Assembly (NCBI RefSeq): GCF_007753095.1
Contig: NZ_CP036348.1
Span: forward strand, 4,627,411-4,691,410
Source: Rosistilla carotiformis
Lineage (GTDB): Bacteria > Planctomycetota > Planctomycetia > Pirellulales > Pirellulaceae
Direction of reading: 5' to 3'
DNA: 64,000 bases
Positions 1 to 8,131 of the stretch are shown here, piece after piece. Each line of letters opens with the position of its first letter. Position 1 is the stretch's first letter. Both the position numbers and the translations under genes were made by a program. The notes under the pieces are model-generated. The model saw only the letters and a program-made list of their open reading frames with translations. It did no database searches and was not told the DNA's origin.

Positions 1-1741
1 CTTCGACAGCAACTTCATCGACTGCAACTTCATCGACTGCAACTTCATCGACTGCAACTTCTTCGACTGCAACTTCTTCGACTGCAACTTCTTCGACTGC
101 AACTTCTTCGACTGCAACTTCTTCGACTGCAACTTCTTCGACTGCAACTTCTTCGACTGCAACTTCTTCGACTGCAACTTCTTCGACTGCAACTTCTTCG
201 ACTGCAACTTCTTCGACTGCAACTTCTTCGACAGCCACTTCATCGACAGCGACTTCATCGACAGCGACTTCATCAACAGAGACTTCATCGACAGCGACTT
301 CAGCGATGGAAACGTCGGCTACGTCTTCGGCCAAGAATTCGTGATCATCGTAATAGCGGTAGTCGTGGTTGTAGCCATCATCGGCAGCGACTTCTTGGGC
401 CAGATCGCTTTGGACAACGTCGTCGTAAACGACTTCATCCAATTCCGCGGTTTGCGCGAGCATCTCGTCGGCGATGTATCCATCGAGGGCGATTTTGCCG
501 TCCAGCTCCGCTTCTTCGATGGTCGAATCGTCGGCGACGAGGGCCAGTTCGTCGTCTTCACTGGCAGCGATGTCGTCGGCGGCTGCGGAAAGATCGCTGT
601 TGATAGCCGCGACGTCGATTGCCAAAGCTTCACTATCGGGCAGTTCGGCAGCCATGATCGCTTCGACTTCGATTTCGTCGAGCACTTGAGCCAGCAGGGC
701 TTCGGCTTCTTCGACCGCAGGATCGATCTGGTTCAACGTTGCGACGTCGGCGTCCAGGTTCGCATCGGTCACTTCAAGAGCGGCGTCGACTAGCGTGTCG
801 ATTGCGGCAGATTCCGCCGCCGGTGGCTGTGGCATACCGAGCTCTTCGGCTTGTTGCGATGCTTCGTTGGCATCGTTTGCGGCCGCGTCGTCAGTGCTCG
901 GGACAATGGCGTCGTCACTTGGGTCGTTATAGGATTCCGCATGATCCCAACCCTCGAGTGCAAACAGTTCATCGTCGTTGTAGTCAGCCACCGGCTGGTC
1001 ATCGGCCCCGTGCAACGCTTCGACAACCGATTCGCCGGCGCTTTCATCTTCAACAGCATCGATCGTCGCGACGCTGGACTGCGAATCGTTGGAGTCGTCG
1101 TCAGGGGCTTGAGCCGCGGAGTTCACATCCGCGACTTCACTATCCGGGGTCGCTGTCGCCAAAACGTCGCTTGGCAGCTCGACAAAGTTCTTGGCAACGC
1201 GTGCTTCCGCGGGATAGATCTCGACCAAAACGATATCGGTCGACGGGATGTCATACGGTTGATATTCTTCGTCCAGATCCGAAGAAGTTGCAAATTCATT
1301 TTGTGCGACGTCGGACGACACCTCGACACCCGAGGCGTCTGTATCTTCTGCTGTTGTGTCCGTCGTTTCAACGATCAAGACCGAGTCGCTGCTAGGGCTC
1401 TCTGCCCCGACTTCGGTAGCCTGGGTGATCGATGGAACATCCACGAGATCCAGTTCTGGGGCGTCGCTGGAAACAACTTCAGAGGCGGGTAGGTCGGCAA
1501 CGCGAGCGATCGGTGCAGCTTCGTCAGCTTCGATGGCGGCCGCGATGCGTGGCCCCGCGGTATCGTGCGTACCAGCCTGCGGGCAGATTTGATTGTTCCA
1601 TCGCACGATCGCCAGCGGGGTACTGCTTTCGATGGCGACCGGTGCCAACGCGATGGGCCCCATAAATGATTGTGCCGCAGCTTGCGAAACACCGTAAATT
1701 GTGGCAATCGTACAAAGGAATAAACGTAAATTGCGCGACAT
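1..1741 (-). CDS. Exported, highly acidic protein with EVAVE pentapeptide array (3' end outside window)
   Basis: The minus frame is open from an ATG at 1741 to the window edge, at least 580 codons, so the C-terminus is missing. A GGAGG ribosome-binding site lies about 9 bases before the ATG. The N-terminus (MSRNLRLFLCTIATIYG, then an Ala-rich stretch) looks like a signal peptide cleaved near AAAQS. After about 60 residues the protein is dominated by Asp, Glu, Ala and Val, with almost no basic residues. A Tyr/His/Asp-rich patch (YNHDYRYYDDH) precedes 20 consecutive pentapeptides (EVAVE or EVAVD), which continue past the edge. No enzymatic domain is recognisable. A surface or extracellular acidic spacer, possibly cation-binding, is a guess. 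The gene stands alone, divergent from the CoaC-like gene. Confidence 0.8.
   Translation of the reverse strand, partial: MSRNLRLFLCTIATIYGVSQAAAQSFMGPIALAPVAIESSTPLAIVRWNNQICPQAGTHDTAGPRIAAAIEADEAAPIARVADLPASEVVSSDAPELDLVDVPSITQATEVGAESPSSDSVLIVETTDTTAEDTDASGVEVSSDVAQNEFATSSDLDEEYQPYDIPSTDIVLVEIYPAEARVAKNFVELPSDVLATATPDSEVADVNSAAQAPDDDSNDSQSSVATIDAVEDESAGESVVEALHGADDQPVADYNDDELFALEGWDHAESYNDPSDDAIVPSTDDAAANDANEASQQAEELGMPQPPAAESAAIDTLVDAALEVTDANLDADVATLNQIDPAVEEAEALLAQVLDEIEVEAIMAAELPDSEALAIDVAAINSDLSAAADDIAASEDDELALVADDSTIEEAELDGKIALDGYIADEMLAQTAELDEVVYDDVVQSDLAQEVAADDGYNHDYRYYDDHEFLAEDVADVSIAEVAVDEVSVDEVAVDEVAVDEVAVEEVAVEEVAVEEVAVEEVAVEEVAVEEVAVEEVAVEEVAVEEVAVEEVAVEEVAVEEVAVDEVAVDEVAVDEVAVE
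2..301 (-). repeat. 15-bp in-frame tandem repeat (20 visible units)
   Basis: Twenty 15-bp units encode E-V-A-V-E or E-V-A-V-D. Eleven units (62-226) are identical. The flanking units differ by synonymous changes (GTT/GTC, GCA/GCT) or Glu/Asp swaps, with one Ala-to-Ser change. The array runs off the left edge. The identical core flanked by diverged units is what recent expansion by slippage or unequal exchange would give. Confidence 0.9.
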
Positions 1742-2143
1742 ATTATAAATCCTCCATGACGGATCGACGCATGTGTCGTAACGACGGCTGTCCATACTTG
1801 GACCGCGGCACGCGTCTGGAATAAAGTGGTTTAGTTCGAAGATACGGCTCGATGCGGGCGAGCCGTATAGGGTGGGATGGCCACCCATTTCATCGGCTCT
1901 TGGGGGGGTTAGGTTCTTTGATCCTTCTGAACAAACCCTTCCGTTGACCAGGAACCCCGACGAATACGCAGTGTGTGCCGGATTGAACAACCTTGACGAT
2001 TGTGGCGATAATGACTCTCAAGTGCCGTTTGCCCGTCGGGACAGGCATGGACCGATTTCATCGCGCTCGATCCGCGCTGTTTTTGTGAACACTTCAATTT
2101 CGGATGAACATTCCCGACGCAAACGTCGCGGCGAATCCTACGC
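1742..2143. other. Divergent intergenic region with a 10-bp hairpin
   Basis: This gap separates the divergent acidic-protein and CoaC-like genes, so it should hold both promoters. A perfect 10-bp inverted repeat (ATACGGCTCG, 7-base loop, CGAGCCGTAT) lies at 1842-1868, about 100 bases upstream of the acidic-protein start. It has no T tract on either strand, so it is more likely regulatory than a terminator. Short open frames here have no ribosome-binding site or recognisable product. Confidence 0.4.
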
Positions 2144-2707
2144 ATGAACACACTTCCTTCAAGCAGCAATCGTCCCCCGCGTGTCGTCGTTGGGATTGGT
2201 GGTGGCATCGCGGCATTCAAAGCTGCCAGCCTGGTCAGCCAATTGGTTCAGGGGGGTATCGAAGTGCGTGTCGTCATGACCGCCGCCAGCGAACAATTCA
2301 TAGGCGTCAACACGCTCGCAGCCCTCTCGGGACATCCCGTTGCAACGACCGGATACGCTCCTACGATCTGGCCGCTGGGACCGCACATCGAATTGTCCGA
2401 AGGGTGCGATCTGCTGTGCATTGCACCGGCGACCGCCGACCTGATTGGCAAGTTTGCCAACGGGATCGCTGACAACTTATTGACCACGATCTATCTACAA
2501 GCCGATTGCAAGGTGTTGATCGCCCCGGCGATGAGCAATCAGATGTGGAGCAAACCTGCGGTCCAACGGAACCTCCAACAGTTGGAAGCCGATGGGGTTC
2601 ACCAGATTGGTCCCGAAGAAGGTTGGCTGAGTTGCCGAAAACGGGGCTCGGGCAGGATGAGCGAACCCGATGCGATCGCGGAGAAAGTACGTTCGTTGAT
2701 CGCCTGA
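2144..2707 (+). CDS. coaC: Phosphopantothenoylcysteine decarboxylase-like flavoprotein (CoaC type)
   Basis: This 187-residue HFCD-family flavoprotein should decarboxylate 4'-phosphopantothenoylcysteine in coenzyme A synthesis, using FMN. Seen are the N-terminal nucleotide-binding loop VVVGIGGGIAAFKA (about residues 14-27), the active-site His in PLGPHIELSE, the family block APATADLIGKFANGIADNLL, and the substrate-clamp Cys in EEGWLSC followed by GSGRMSEP. It is a stand-alone CoaC; no CoaB synthetase domain follows. The family motif PxMNxxMW reads PAMSNQMW, so the usual Asn is Ser. No clear Shine-Dalgarno precedes the ATG. A related flavoprotein decarboxylase role remains possible because of the substitution. 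Confidence 0.85.
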   Translation: MNTLPSSSNRPPRVVVGIGGGIAAFKAASLVSQLVQGGIEVRVVMTAASEQFIGVNTLAALSGHPVATTGYAPTIWPLGPHIELSEGCDLLCIAPATADLIGKFANGIADNLLTTIYLQADCKVLIAPAMSNQMWSKPAVQRNLQQLEADGVHQIGPEEGWLSCRKRGSGRMSEPDAIAEKVRSLIA

Positions 2708-2708
2708 A

Positions 2709-2735
2709 CCTTAGCGCATCAACGGGACGCTAAGG
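2709..2735. terminator. Possible bidirectional terminator hairpin between convergent genes
   Basis: A perfect 8-bp inverted repeat (CCTTAGCG / CGCTAAGG, 11-base loop) sits exactly between the convergent ends of the CoaC-like and FHA genes and overlaps the FHA stop codon. There is no T tract, so it would be a weak or factor-assisted terminator. Confidence 0.4.
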
Positions 2736-3494
2736 GACCATCTTCGGAATTCGCTCGCCCGATTTGCTCGGCGTATCGGAGACCTTCGCAAAGTAGACAG
2801 CACACGCGGCCCCCAACAAAATCGAAGCGATCGCGATGCATGTCATCAGCGCGCTGCGAACCTTCCGCTTTCGCGCCCGTTCGACATTGCTGACCTGTGT
2901 CGTCGCCAACATCTTCTCTGCCAAACGATCGGCAACCTCTTTGCCATTAACCGTTTCGCGTGCCAATCCGACCTGCAAAATCCTGTCGATCGTGATCCGC
3001 GTCGATCCCAGGTAGATCGCATCGGTTGGAACCACGCGATGATGTCGCACCAAATTGTCGGGGCGATTCAAAGCCACGCCGTTCGTGCTGCCACAATCTT
3101 CGATCCACAACGTATTCCCATCGTCGATCAAACGCGCATGCCGCCCCGATACATTCGGTTTATCCAACACCACATCGTTCTCGGGTGAACGTCCGATCGT
3201 GATCACGGATTTAAAGTGGAGCAGATCGACGGGCCATAACATTTCAACCGTTTCGCCCAACATGATCGATGATCCACGGCGGATCGGTTTGGGACCGACA
3301 AATGGCACGCCATCAACCCAAGTTCCCGTTTCGCTATTTACGTCGTGGATCGAAAGCCGATCGCCCGAACGCGTCAATTGGCAATGATGCTTGGAAACTT
3401 TGGGATGCGAGAGCACCACGTCGCAGTCGTCGCCGGATCCGATCAGCCAGCTGCGGTTGGAAGGTTCGATGGAATTGACGGGATCAATAGTCAT
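2730..3494 (-). CDS. Membrane-anchored protein with two FHA domains
   Basis: About 254 residues from the ATG at 3494; an upstream ATG at 3548 would add 18 residues and neither start has a good ribosome-binding site. Two forkhead-associated domains follow each other. The first (about residues 12-85) has IGSGDDCDVVLSHPKVSKHHC, cut here to its key GS..S..H pattern. The second (about 100-170) has TIGRSPENDVVLD, VSGRHARL and GSTNGVALN. Both keep the residues that bind phosphothreonine. A single transmembrane helix lies near the C-terminus (about 215-237) after a basic KRKVR patch, so the FHA domains should face the cytoplasm. It probably reads Ser/Thr kinase phosphorylation; its partner is not visible nearby. 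Confidence 0.85.
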   Translation of the reverse strand: MTIDPVNSIEPSNRSWLIGSGDDCDVVLSHPKVSKHHCQLTRSGDRLSIHDVNSETGTWVDGVPFVGPKPIRRGSSIMLGETVEMLWPVDLLHFKSVITIGRSPENDVVLDKPNVSGRHARLIDDGNTLWIEDCGSTNGVALNRPDNLVRHHRVVPTDAIYLGSTRITIDRILQVGLARETVNGKEVADRLAEKMLATTQVSNVERARKRKVRSALMTCIAIASILLGAACAVYFAKVSDTPSKSGERIPKMVP

Positions 3495-3608
3495 GTTCGT
3501 CGGCGGGGAGAAGGATTCCAAAAGGTGGGACGTTGGACAACGGAACATTCATGCGACACCACGACATACTACCCGAGTCGGTCGACGGCGTCGACGCTTC
3601 ATGGCGAA

Positions 3609-5225
3609 TCATGGTTTCGCAACGGCCTGCGTTGCAACCGATCGATGCAACGCCCAACCGATGGCATTGCTTAACATCTGGCGAAACGCAGGTTGTTCAA
3701 AGTCGCTGGCATGCCCCAACGAAGTATAAAACGATCGCCCCCCGTCGGCCCGAGTGAAGGTCCACGCCAACGGTTCCGCCGGCAAGCCCTCGTACTTGCC
3801 AGTCATCAACACCGTCGTTCCACTGGCCAAGGGCGATACTTTATACAACGACCCTCCCGAGATATAGGGCATCCGATCGACATCTTCCAGAATCGGATGC
3901 GTGATCGCCGCGAAGGTGACTTGCGGTAACAGCTTGTTGCCGTGGTGCCCGGTATAATTCCCGCCAAAGACGTCGGGATCAAAGGTTTTCCATTCCGCAT
4001 ACCCTTCCGCAGGAGCGGCGTTGTTCAAATGAAACGCATGGCTCGCCGTGCGGATTCCCACGACCGGCTTCCCCGCCGCGATGTGTGCTCTCATGCGATC
4101 CAATTGCTCCGTCTTGAGCGTCCGCCGGCGAACGCTCACAAACAAAAGGTCAGCCGATTCGATCACCTCACTGCCGCGCAGATCGTTTTTGTCTTCGGCA
4201 TCGGCGTAGACAAAACTGACACGATACGACTTACCCAACGGCTTGACCGAATAGGCCAACAGCGATTTGTCGGTCGCATACTCCCGTTCGGCGACCAGCA
4301 TCACCAGGTGAGGCCGATCGTCTTTGGCAAATCGGAACTCTTGGCCACCGATGATTTGATCGCTGGTGATCGTGGGGCAGACAAACTTTTCGATGTGCTC
4401 GACGATCAAGTCGGTCCCGGTGAAATGACTGACCTTCGGCTCCGAAGCCGGATTGTACATCGTGTCGGTTAAATCGCGGATCAAGACGGCGTTTTTTCCG
4501 TTCTTCACCATCTGTCGCAATCCAAACGGCCGCCCCAAGACGCACATGTTCGTATGCACGCCGGCCAGGATCACGTTCTTAATTCCGGCCGCTTCCATCA
4601 CGTTCCAGATCTCCGTTCCCGAATCGCTGATGTAATCGCGACCGGCATCGATCTTCAGCACATCGATCTGGCGACTCCACGGCGACAACGGCTTGAGCCC
4701 CTTCGCGGTCAGCTCCTTCACCCAAGCCTCGTATTCAACGGGATCGTCGTCCCGCCCACCATCGCGCTGTTCGATCGGATAGACGCCCGCTTCTTCCTGC
4801 GGAATCTTGAAGCACCAAGCGTTGATCTCTTCCGGGTGATGGCTCGCTTCGGGAGCGTCGATCGCGCGCTTTCGCGCTTCGTGATCGGCATAAAACTTCA
4901 TGCATCCACTGGGTGCGTGGATCACGGTCACCCCTTCGCTGCGAAGCTTTTCGACGACTTGCTGCAACCGCGGGGCAATCTGCTTTTCTCGCCGCACCGC
5001 ATTTTGGCTACTGTGCACATCCCACATGTCGCACAAGATGATCGCCGTCTCTTTCGGATTCCAAGCGGCGTCGCGATGCAGCGTATGAAACAACCCCGAA
5101 TCTTGATCGGTTGGCGTTCGATACCGGAGGCTCAGCGAGAGTGGATCGGCGGCAAGGGTCGAGCGTCCCACGCTGACAAATCCCAACAGCGTGAACAATA
5201 CAAGAACGCGACGGATCCAACTCAT
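3609..5225 (-). CDS. Exported isochorismatase-like / ThuA-like fusion protein
   Basis: This 538-residue protein starts at an ATG preceded by GAGG at 8-base spacing and carries a Sec signal peptide (to about residue 25, LAADP). Residues about 55-275 form a cysteine-hydrolase (isochorismatase-like) domain with the early Asp in ILCDMWDVH and the nucleophile Cys in GVHTNMCVLGRP. Residues about 300-530 resemble ThuA (trehalose-utilisation, glutamine-amidotransferase-like fold), with PVVGIRTASHAFH and GGNYTGHHGN. ThuA domains are common in planctomycete exported proteins. The substrate is unknown; an amide- or sugar-related hydrolysis outside the cytoplasm is plausible. The gene is not tightly linked to either neighbour. 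Confidence 0.82.
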   Translation of the reverse strand: MSWIRRVLVLFTLLGFVSVGRSTLAADPLSLSLRYRTPTDQDSGLFHTLHRDAAWNPKETAIILCDMWDVHSSQNAVRREKQIAPRLQQVVEKLRSEGVTVIHAPSGCMKFYADHEARKRAIDAPEASHHPEEINAWCFKIPQEEAGVYPIEQRDGGRDDDPVEYEAWVKELTAKGLKPLSPWSRQIDVLKIDAGRDYISDSGTEIWNVMEAAGIKNVILAGVHTNMCVLGRPFGLRQMVKNGKNAVLIRDLTDTMYNPASEPKVSHFTGTDLIVEHIEKFVCPTITSDQIIGGQEFRFAKDDRPHLVMLVAEREYATDKSLLAYSVKPLGKSYRVSFVYADAEDKNDLRGSEVIESADLLFVSVRRRTLKTEQLDRMRAHIAAGKPVVGIRTASHAFHLNNAAPAEGYAEWKTFDPDVFGGNYTGHHGNKLLPQVTFAAITHPILEDVDRMPYISGGSLYKVSPLASGTTVLMTGKYEGLPAEPLAWTFTRADGGRSFYTSLGHASDFEQPAFRQMLSNAIGWALHRSVATQAVAKP

Positions 5226-5286
5226 TTCAAAGGCCTCGGATTTTTAGCAGTTCGGTTTTCCAGAATCGCATCATACCACAACCGCT

Positions 5287-6264
5287 CTAAAATGAGGCGT
5301 CGATAATTTTCTCGTAGTCCTCCGGCGCGACGATCGTTTCGCCCGCCGCGAGCGCGTCGAGGTCAAACGATTCGACAAACTCTTGCGGTTGGATCGGTTG
5401 CCACGATTCGATCAGTCCCGCCGACCAGAGCGCCCAGCCGACGATCGATTCGGGCCGCGCGCCACGCTCGCGAAAGTAGCTCAATCGCGTGTCGCCATGC
5501 CGCTTGGCCAACCGTCGTCCATCGCTGCCGACCACCAATGGAACGTGAACAAACTGGGGCAATGGATGTCCCAACGCGTCGAACAGATCGATCTGCCGAA
5601 AGGTGCTCGACAGCAGATCGTCACCGCGGCAGACCTCGGTGATTCCCATGGCGATGTCGTCGGCAACGACCGCCAACTGATAGGCCGCTTCGCCGGTCTT
5701 CCGCGTCACGGGAAAATCGCCCAGCTCCGCATGGGGGACCTTCGATTGCGGCCCCGCGACGCGATCGACAAACGAGACGCGTTGCCGCCGCGATCGAAAA
5801 CGCCAGCAAAAATGGCCGGACTCGGGCAGCGAATCGCCCACGCGCCAGCCGGCACAGGTGTCGGGATAGACCGGCCCGTCGTGCGCTTCGTGCGGCGCCG
5901 ACGCCGCCTCTTCGATGTCCTTCCGCGTGCAAGCACACGGATACAAAAGCTCCTGATCGCGCAATCGATCTAAGATCGCGCTGTATCGATCGATCCGCTG
6001 CGTCTGGATATAGGGCGGGTGCGGGCCGCCGATGTCGGGCCCTTCGTCCCAATCGAGCCCCAGCCAAGCGAGATCGTCGATCGCTTGCTGCACCGCCCAA
6101 GGCTTTACGCGAGGCGAATCGATATCTTCGATGCGGAGTACCACGCGGCCGCCGCGGCTGCGGATCGAGAGCCATGCGAGGATGTAGGTCCTCGCGTTGC
6201 CAAGGTGCTGCGCCCCGGTGGGCGACGGGGCCAATCGCCCCACCGGCGGTTCGTTCTGCGGCAT
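5287..6264 (-). CDS. gluQ: Glutamyl-Q tRNA(Asp) synthetase
   Basis: This 325-residue protein resembles the catalytic core of glutamyl-tRNA synthetase without the anticodon-binding domain, as in GluQRS, which attaches glutamate to queuosine in tRNA(Asp). The class I signature is RLAPSPTGAQHLGNART (HIGH equivalent HLGN). The KMSKS equivalent is RLAKRHGD. The family zinc site is seen as YPCACTRKD and VYPDTCAGW. The ATG at 6264 has GGAAGG 10 bases upstream and is preferred to a TTG at 6282. It lies 18 bases downstream of the asnS stop, so the two are almost certainly cotranscribed. Confidence 0.92.
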   Translation of the reverse strand: MPQNEPPVGRLAPSPTGAQHLGNARTYILAWLSIRSRGGRVVLRIEDIDSPRVKPWAVQQAIDDLAWLGLDWDEGPDIGGPHPPYIQTQRIDRYSAILDRLRDQELLYPCACTRKDIEEAASAPHEAHDGPVYPDTCAGWRVGDSLPESGHFCWRFRSRRQRVSFVDRVAGPQSKVPHAELGDFPVTRKTGEAAYQLAVVADDIAMGITEVCRGDDLLSSTFRQIDLFDALGHPLPQFVHVPLVVGSDGRRLAKRHGDTRLSYFRERGARPESIVGWALWSAGLIESWQPIQPQEFVESFDLDALAAGETIVAPEDYEKIIDASF

Positions 6265-6282
6265 CGAAGCGAAGCCTTCCAA

Positions 6283-7671
6283 CTAAAACTCCGCATTTCC
6301 GGGCGTCCGTGGAAACGGAATCACGTCGCGAATGTTCGCCATTCCGGTCGTGTACTGCACCAATCGCTCCAGCCCCAAACCGAATCCGGCGTGTGGAACG
6401 GTGCCGTAGCGACGCAGATCCAGATACCACCAATAATCCTCTTCGCGAAGATCCATCTCGGCCATCCGCTGCGTCAGCACATCCAACCGCTCTTCGCGTT
6501 GGCTGCCGCCGATGATTTCACCGACGCCGGGAACCAACACGTCCATCGCAGCGACCGTCTTCCGATCGTCGCTCAACCGCATATAGAACGGTTTGATCGT
6601 CGACGGGTAATCGGTCAGGATCAACGGCCCGGCGACATGCTTCTCCGTCAGGTAACGCTCATGTTCGGCTTGCAGGTCGGTTCCCCAAGCGATCGGAAAT
6701 TCGAACGACTCACCGCAGTTCTCCAAGACCTTGATCGCATCGGTATAGGTCATGTGTTGGAACGGCGTTTCGGCGACCTTCCGCAGCGATTCGATCAGCC
6801 CTTTTTGAATCCGTTGGTCGAAAAACTGCAGGTCTTCGTCGCATCGATTCAGCACGTCGGACAAGATCTTTCGCAGGAACGATTCGGCCAGAGCCATATC
6901 GTCGGCCAGATCGAAGAACGCCGCTTCGGGTTCGATCATCCAGAACTCCGAAAGGTGGCGGCTGGTGTTCGAATTCTCCGCTCGGAAAGTGGGGCCAAAC
7001 GTATAGACCCGCCCCAAGGCGGTCGCATAGGTCTCCGCTTCCAATTGGCCACTGACGGTCAGAAAGGAGGGTTTGTCGAAGAAATCGAATTCGTAATTGA
7101 CCGGACCGCCCGACTTGGCCAATCGGTCCAGATCCAACGTCGTCACCTTAAACATCTCGCCAGCCCCTTCGCAATCGCTGGCGGTGATGATCGGCGTGTG
7201 CACGTACAGAAAGTTGTTCTCGTGGAAGAACTGATGGATCGATTGGCAGATCTGGTTTCGAACCCGAGCGACCGCGCCAAAAGTGTTCGACCGAGCCCGG
7301 ATGTGAGCCCATTCGCGAAGCTTTTCGAACGAGTGACGCTTCTTTTGCAGCGGGAAATCGTCGGCCCAACCGAGCACCGTCACCTGCGAAGCTTGGATTT
7401 CCGTCGCCTGTTTCCCTTCGGAAGCTTTGACCTCTCCCTCGATCGCGACGCTGCAACCGGCCGACAACCGCTGGATCTCGTCCTTGTAGTTCGCTAGATC
7501 GGCGTCGGCGATAACTTGGATGTTCCCCATGCAACTGCCATCGTTGATTTCCAAAAAGCTAAAGCCACCTTTGGAATCGCGGCGAGTGCGGATCCAACCC
7601 TGGATCAAAACCGTCTTGCCAACATGCGCGGCATCGCGTGCGTCGGAAACGAACAATTTTTCTAACGGCAT
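6283..7671 (-). CDS. asnS: Asparaginyl-tRNA synthetase
   Basis: A 462-residue class IIb aminoacyl-tRNA synthetase, close to the usual length of about 466. The N-terminal OB-fold anticodon-binding domain includes [20 protein letters not shown]. The catalytic core has motif 2 ([20 protein letters not shown]) and motif 3 at the C-terminus ([21 protein letters not shown]). The ending [12 protein letters not shown] is typical of AsnRS. The start at 7671 is chosen over 7740 because AAGGA lies 10 bases before it and the protein then begins as in the family. The downstream gluQ follows immediately, grouping two enzymes that act on tRNAs carrying queuosine. Confidence 0.95.
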   Translation of the reverse strand: MPLEKLFVSDARDAAHVGKTVLIQGWIRTRRDSKGGFSFLEINDGSCMGNIQVIADADLANYKDEIQRLSAGCSVAIEGEVKASEGKQATEIQASQVTVLGWADDFPLQKKRHSFEKLREWAHIRARSNTFGAVARVRNQICQSIHQFFHENNFLYVHTPIITASDCEGAGEMFKVTTLDLDRLAKSGGPVNYEFDFFDKPSFLTVSGQLEAETYATALGRVYTFGPTFRAENSNTSRHLSEFWMIEPEAAFFDLADDMALAESFLRKILSDVLNRCDEDLQFFDQRIQKGLIESLRKVAETPFQHMTYTDAIKVLENCGESFEFPIAWGTDLQAEHERYLTEKHVAGPLILTDYPSTIKPFYMRLSDDRKTVAAMDVLVPGVGEIIGGSQREERLDVLTQRMAEMDLREEDYWWYLDLRRYGTVPHAGFGLGLERLVQYTTGMANIRDVIPFPRTPGNAEF

Positions 7672-8131
7672 CAGAAGATCATCCTTGCCAAATCGGGGAG
7701 CAACGTTTGAAAGAACCCGATTGTATCGACTGGGCGGCAATTGAACAGCGAACCACGAGGCGAGCCGCTCGCCTAAGTGGTTGTTCGCTCACCAGCCACC
7801 GGCGGTTTACACCGCCGGCATTGGATGTGTCGGCCTGCGGCCTCATTTCTGGTGAGGTCACTTGCTACCGGCGGCTTACACCGCCGGCATTGGGTGTGTC
7901 GGCCTCCGGCCTCATTTCTGGTTCGGTCACCTGCGACCGGCGGCTTACACCGCCGGCATTGGGTGTGTCGGCCTTCGGCCTGTGGGCTGCCGAGGCACTG
8001 ACTGTAGCACTCCCCAACCAAACCTCCAGCTTCAGGCCGGAGGCCGGCATAGGAACTGCCGGAGGTGTAAACCTCCGGAACCAAAGCGGCCCCAATCCCA
8101 AAAGGCCGGAGGCCGACACATGCAACGAAAG
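7672..8131. other. Intergenic region filled by hairpin repeats
   Basis: No gene is supported between asnS and the downstream ligase. Open frames exist on both strands because the repeat period is 69 bases, a multiple of three. They encode repeat-translated, Arg/His/Cys-rich peptides and have no ribosome-binding site. The region is best read as a mosaic of palindromic repeats, annotated separately. Confidence 0.7.
7799..8120 (+). repeat. Palindromic intergenic repeat array (three direct copies, one inverted)
   Basis: Three direct copies start at 7799, 7868 and 7937, exactly 69 bases apart. Each begins with a 20-base hairpin (CCGGCGG, TTTACA or CTTACA loop, CCGCCGG), then CATTGG.TGTGTCGGCCT.CGGCCT; the first two continue CATTTCTGG. 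An inverted copy occupies 8036-8078. Its hairpin at 8059-8078 has arms CCGGAGG/CCTCCGG, so both arms changed together relative to the direct copies. A further partial piece (GGCCGGAGGCCGACACA) ends near 8120. Conserved pairing suggests an RNA or DNA hairpin under selection, or a mobile miniature element. Confidence 0.85.

Noticed and set aside
2-301. Possible CRISPR array at the window start
   Set aside because: Units are contiguous 15-base repeats without spacers and lie in frame within a coding sequence.
341-1492. Plus-strand open frames opposite the acidic protein gene
   Set aside because: They are the exact antisense of the minus frame, have no ribosome-binding site and lack a plausible composition; the minus frame has a signal peptide and GGAGG.
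1842-1868. Hairpin as a terminator
   Set aside because: No T tract on either strand and it lies upstream of two divergent genes; listed only as possible regulatory structure.
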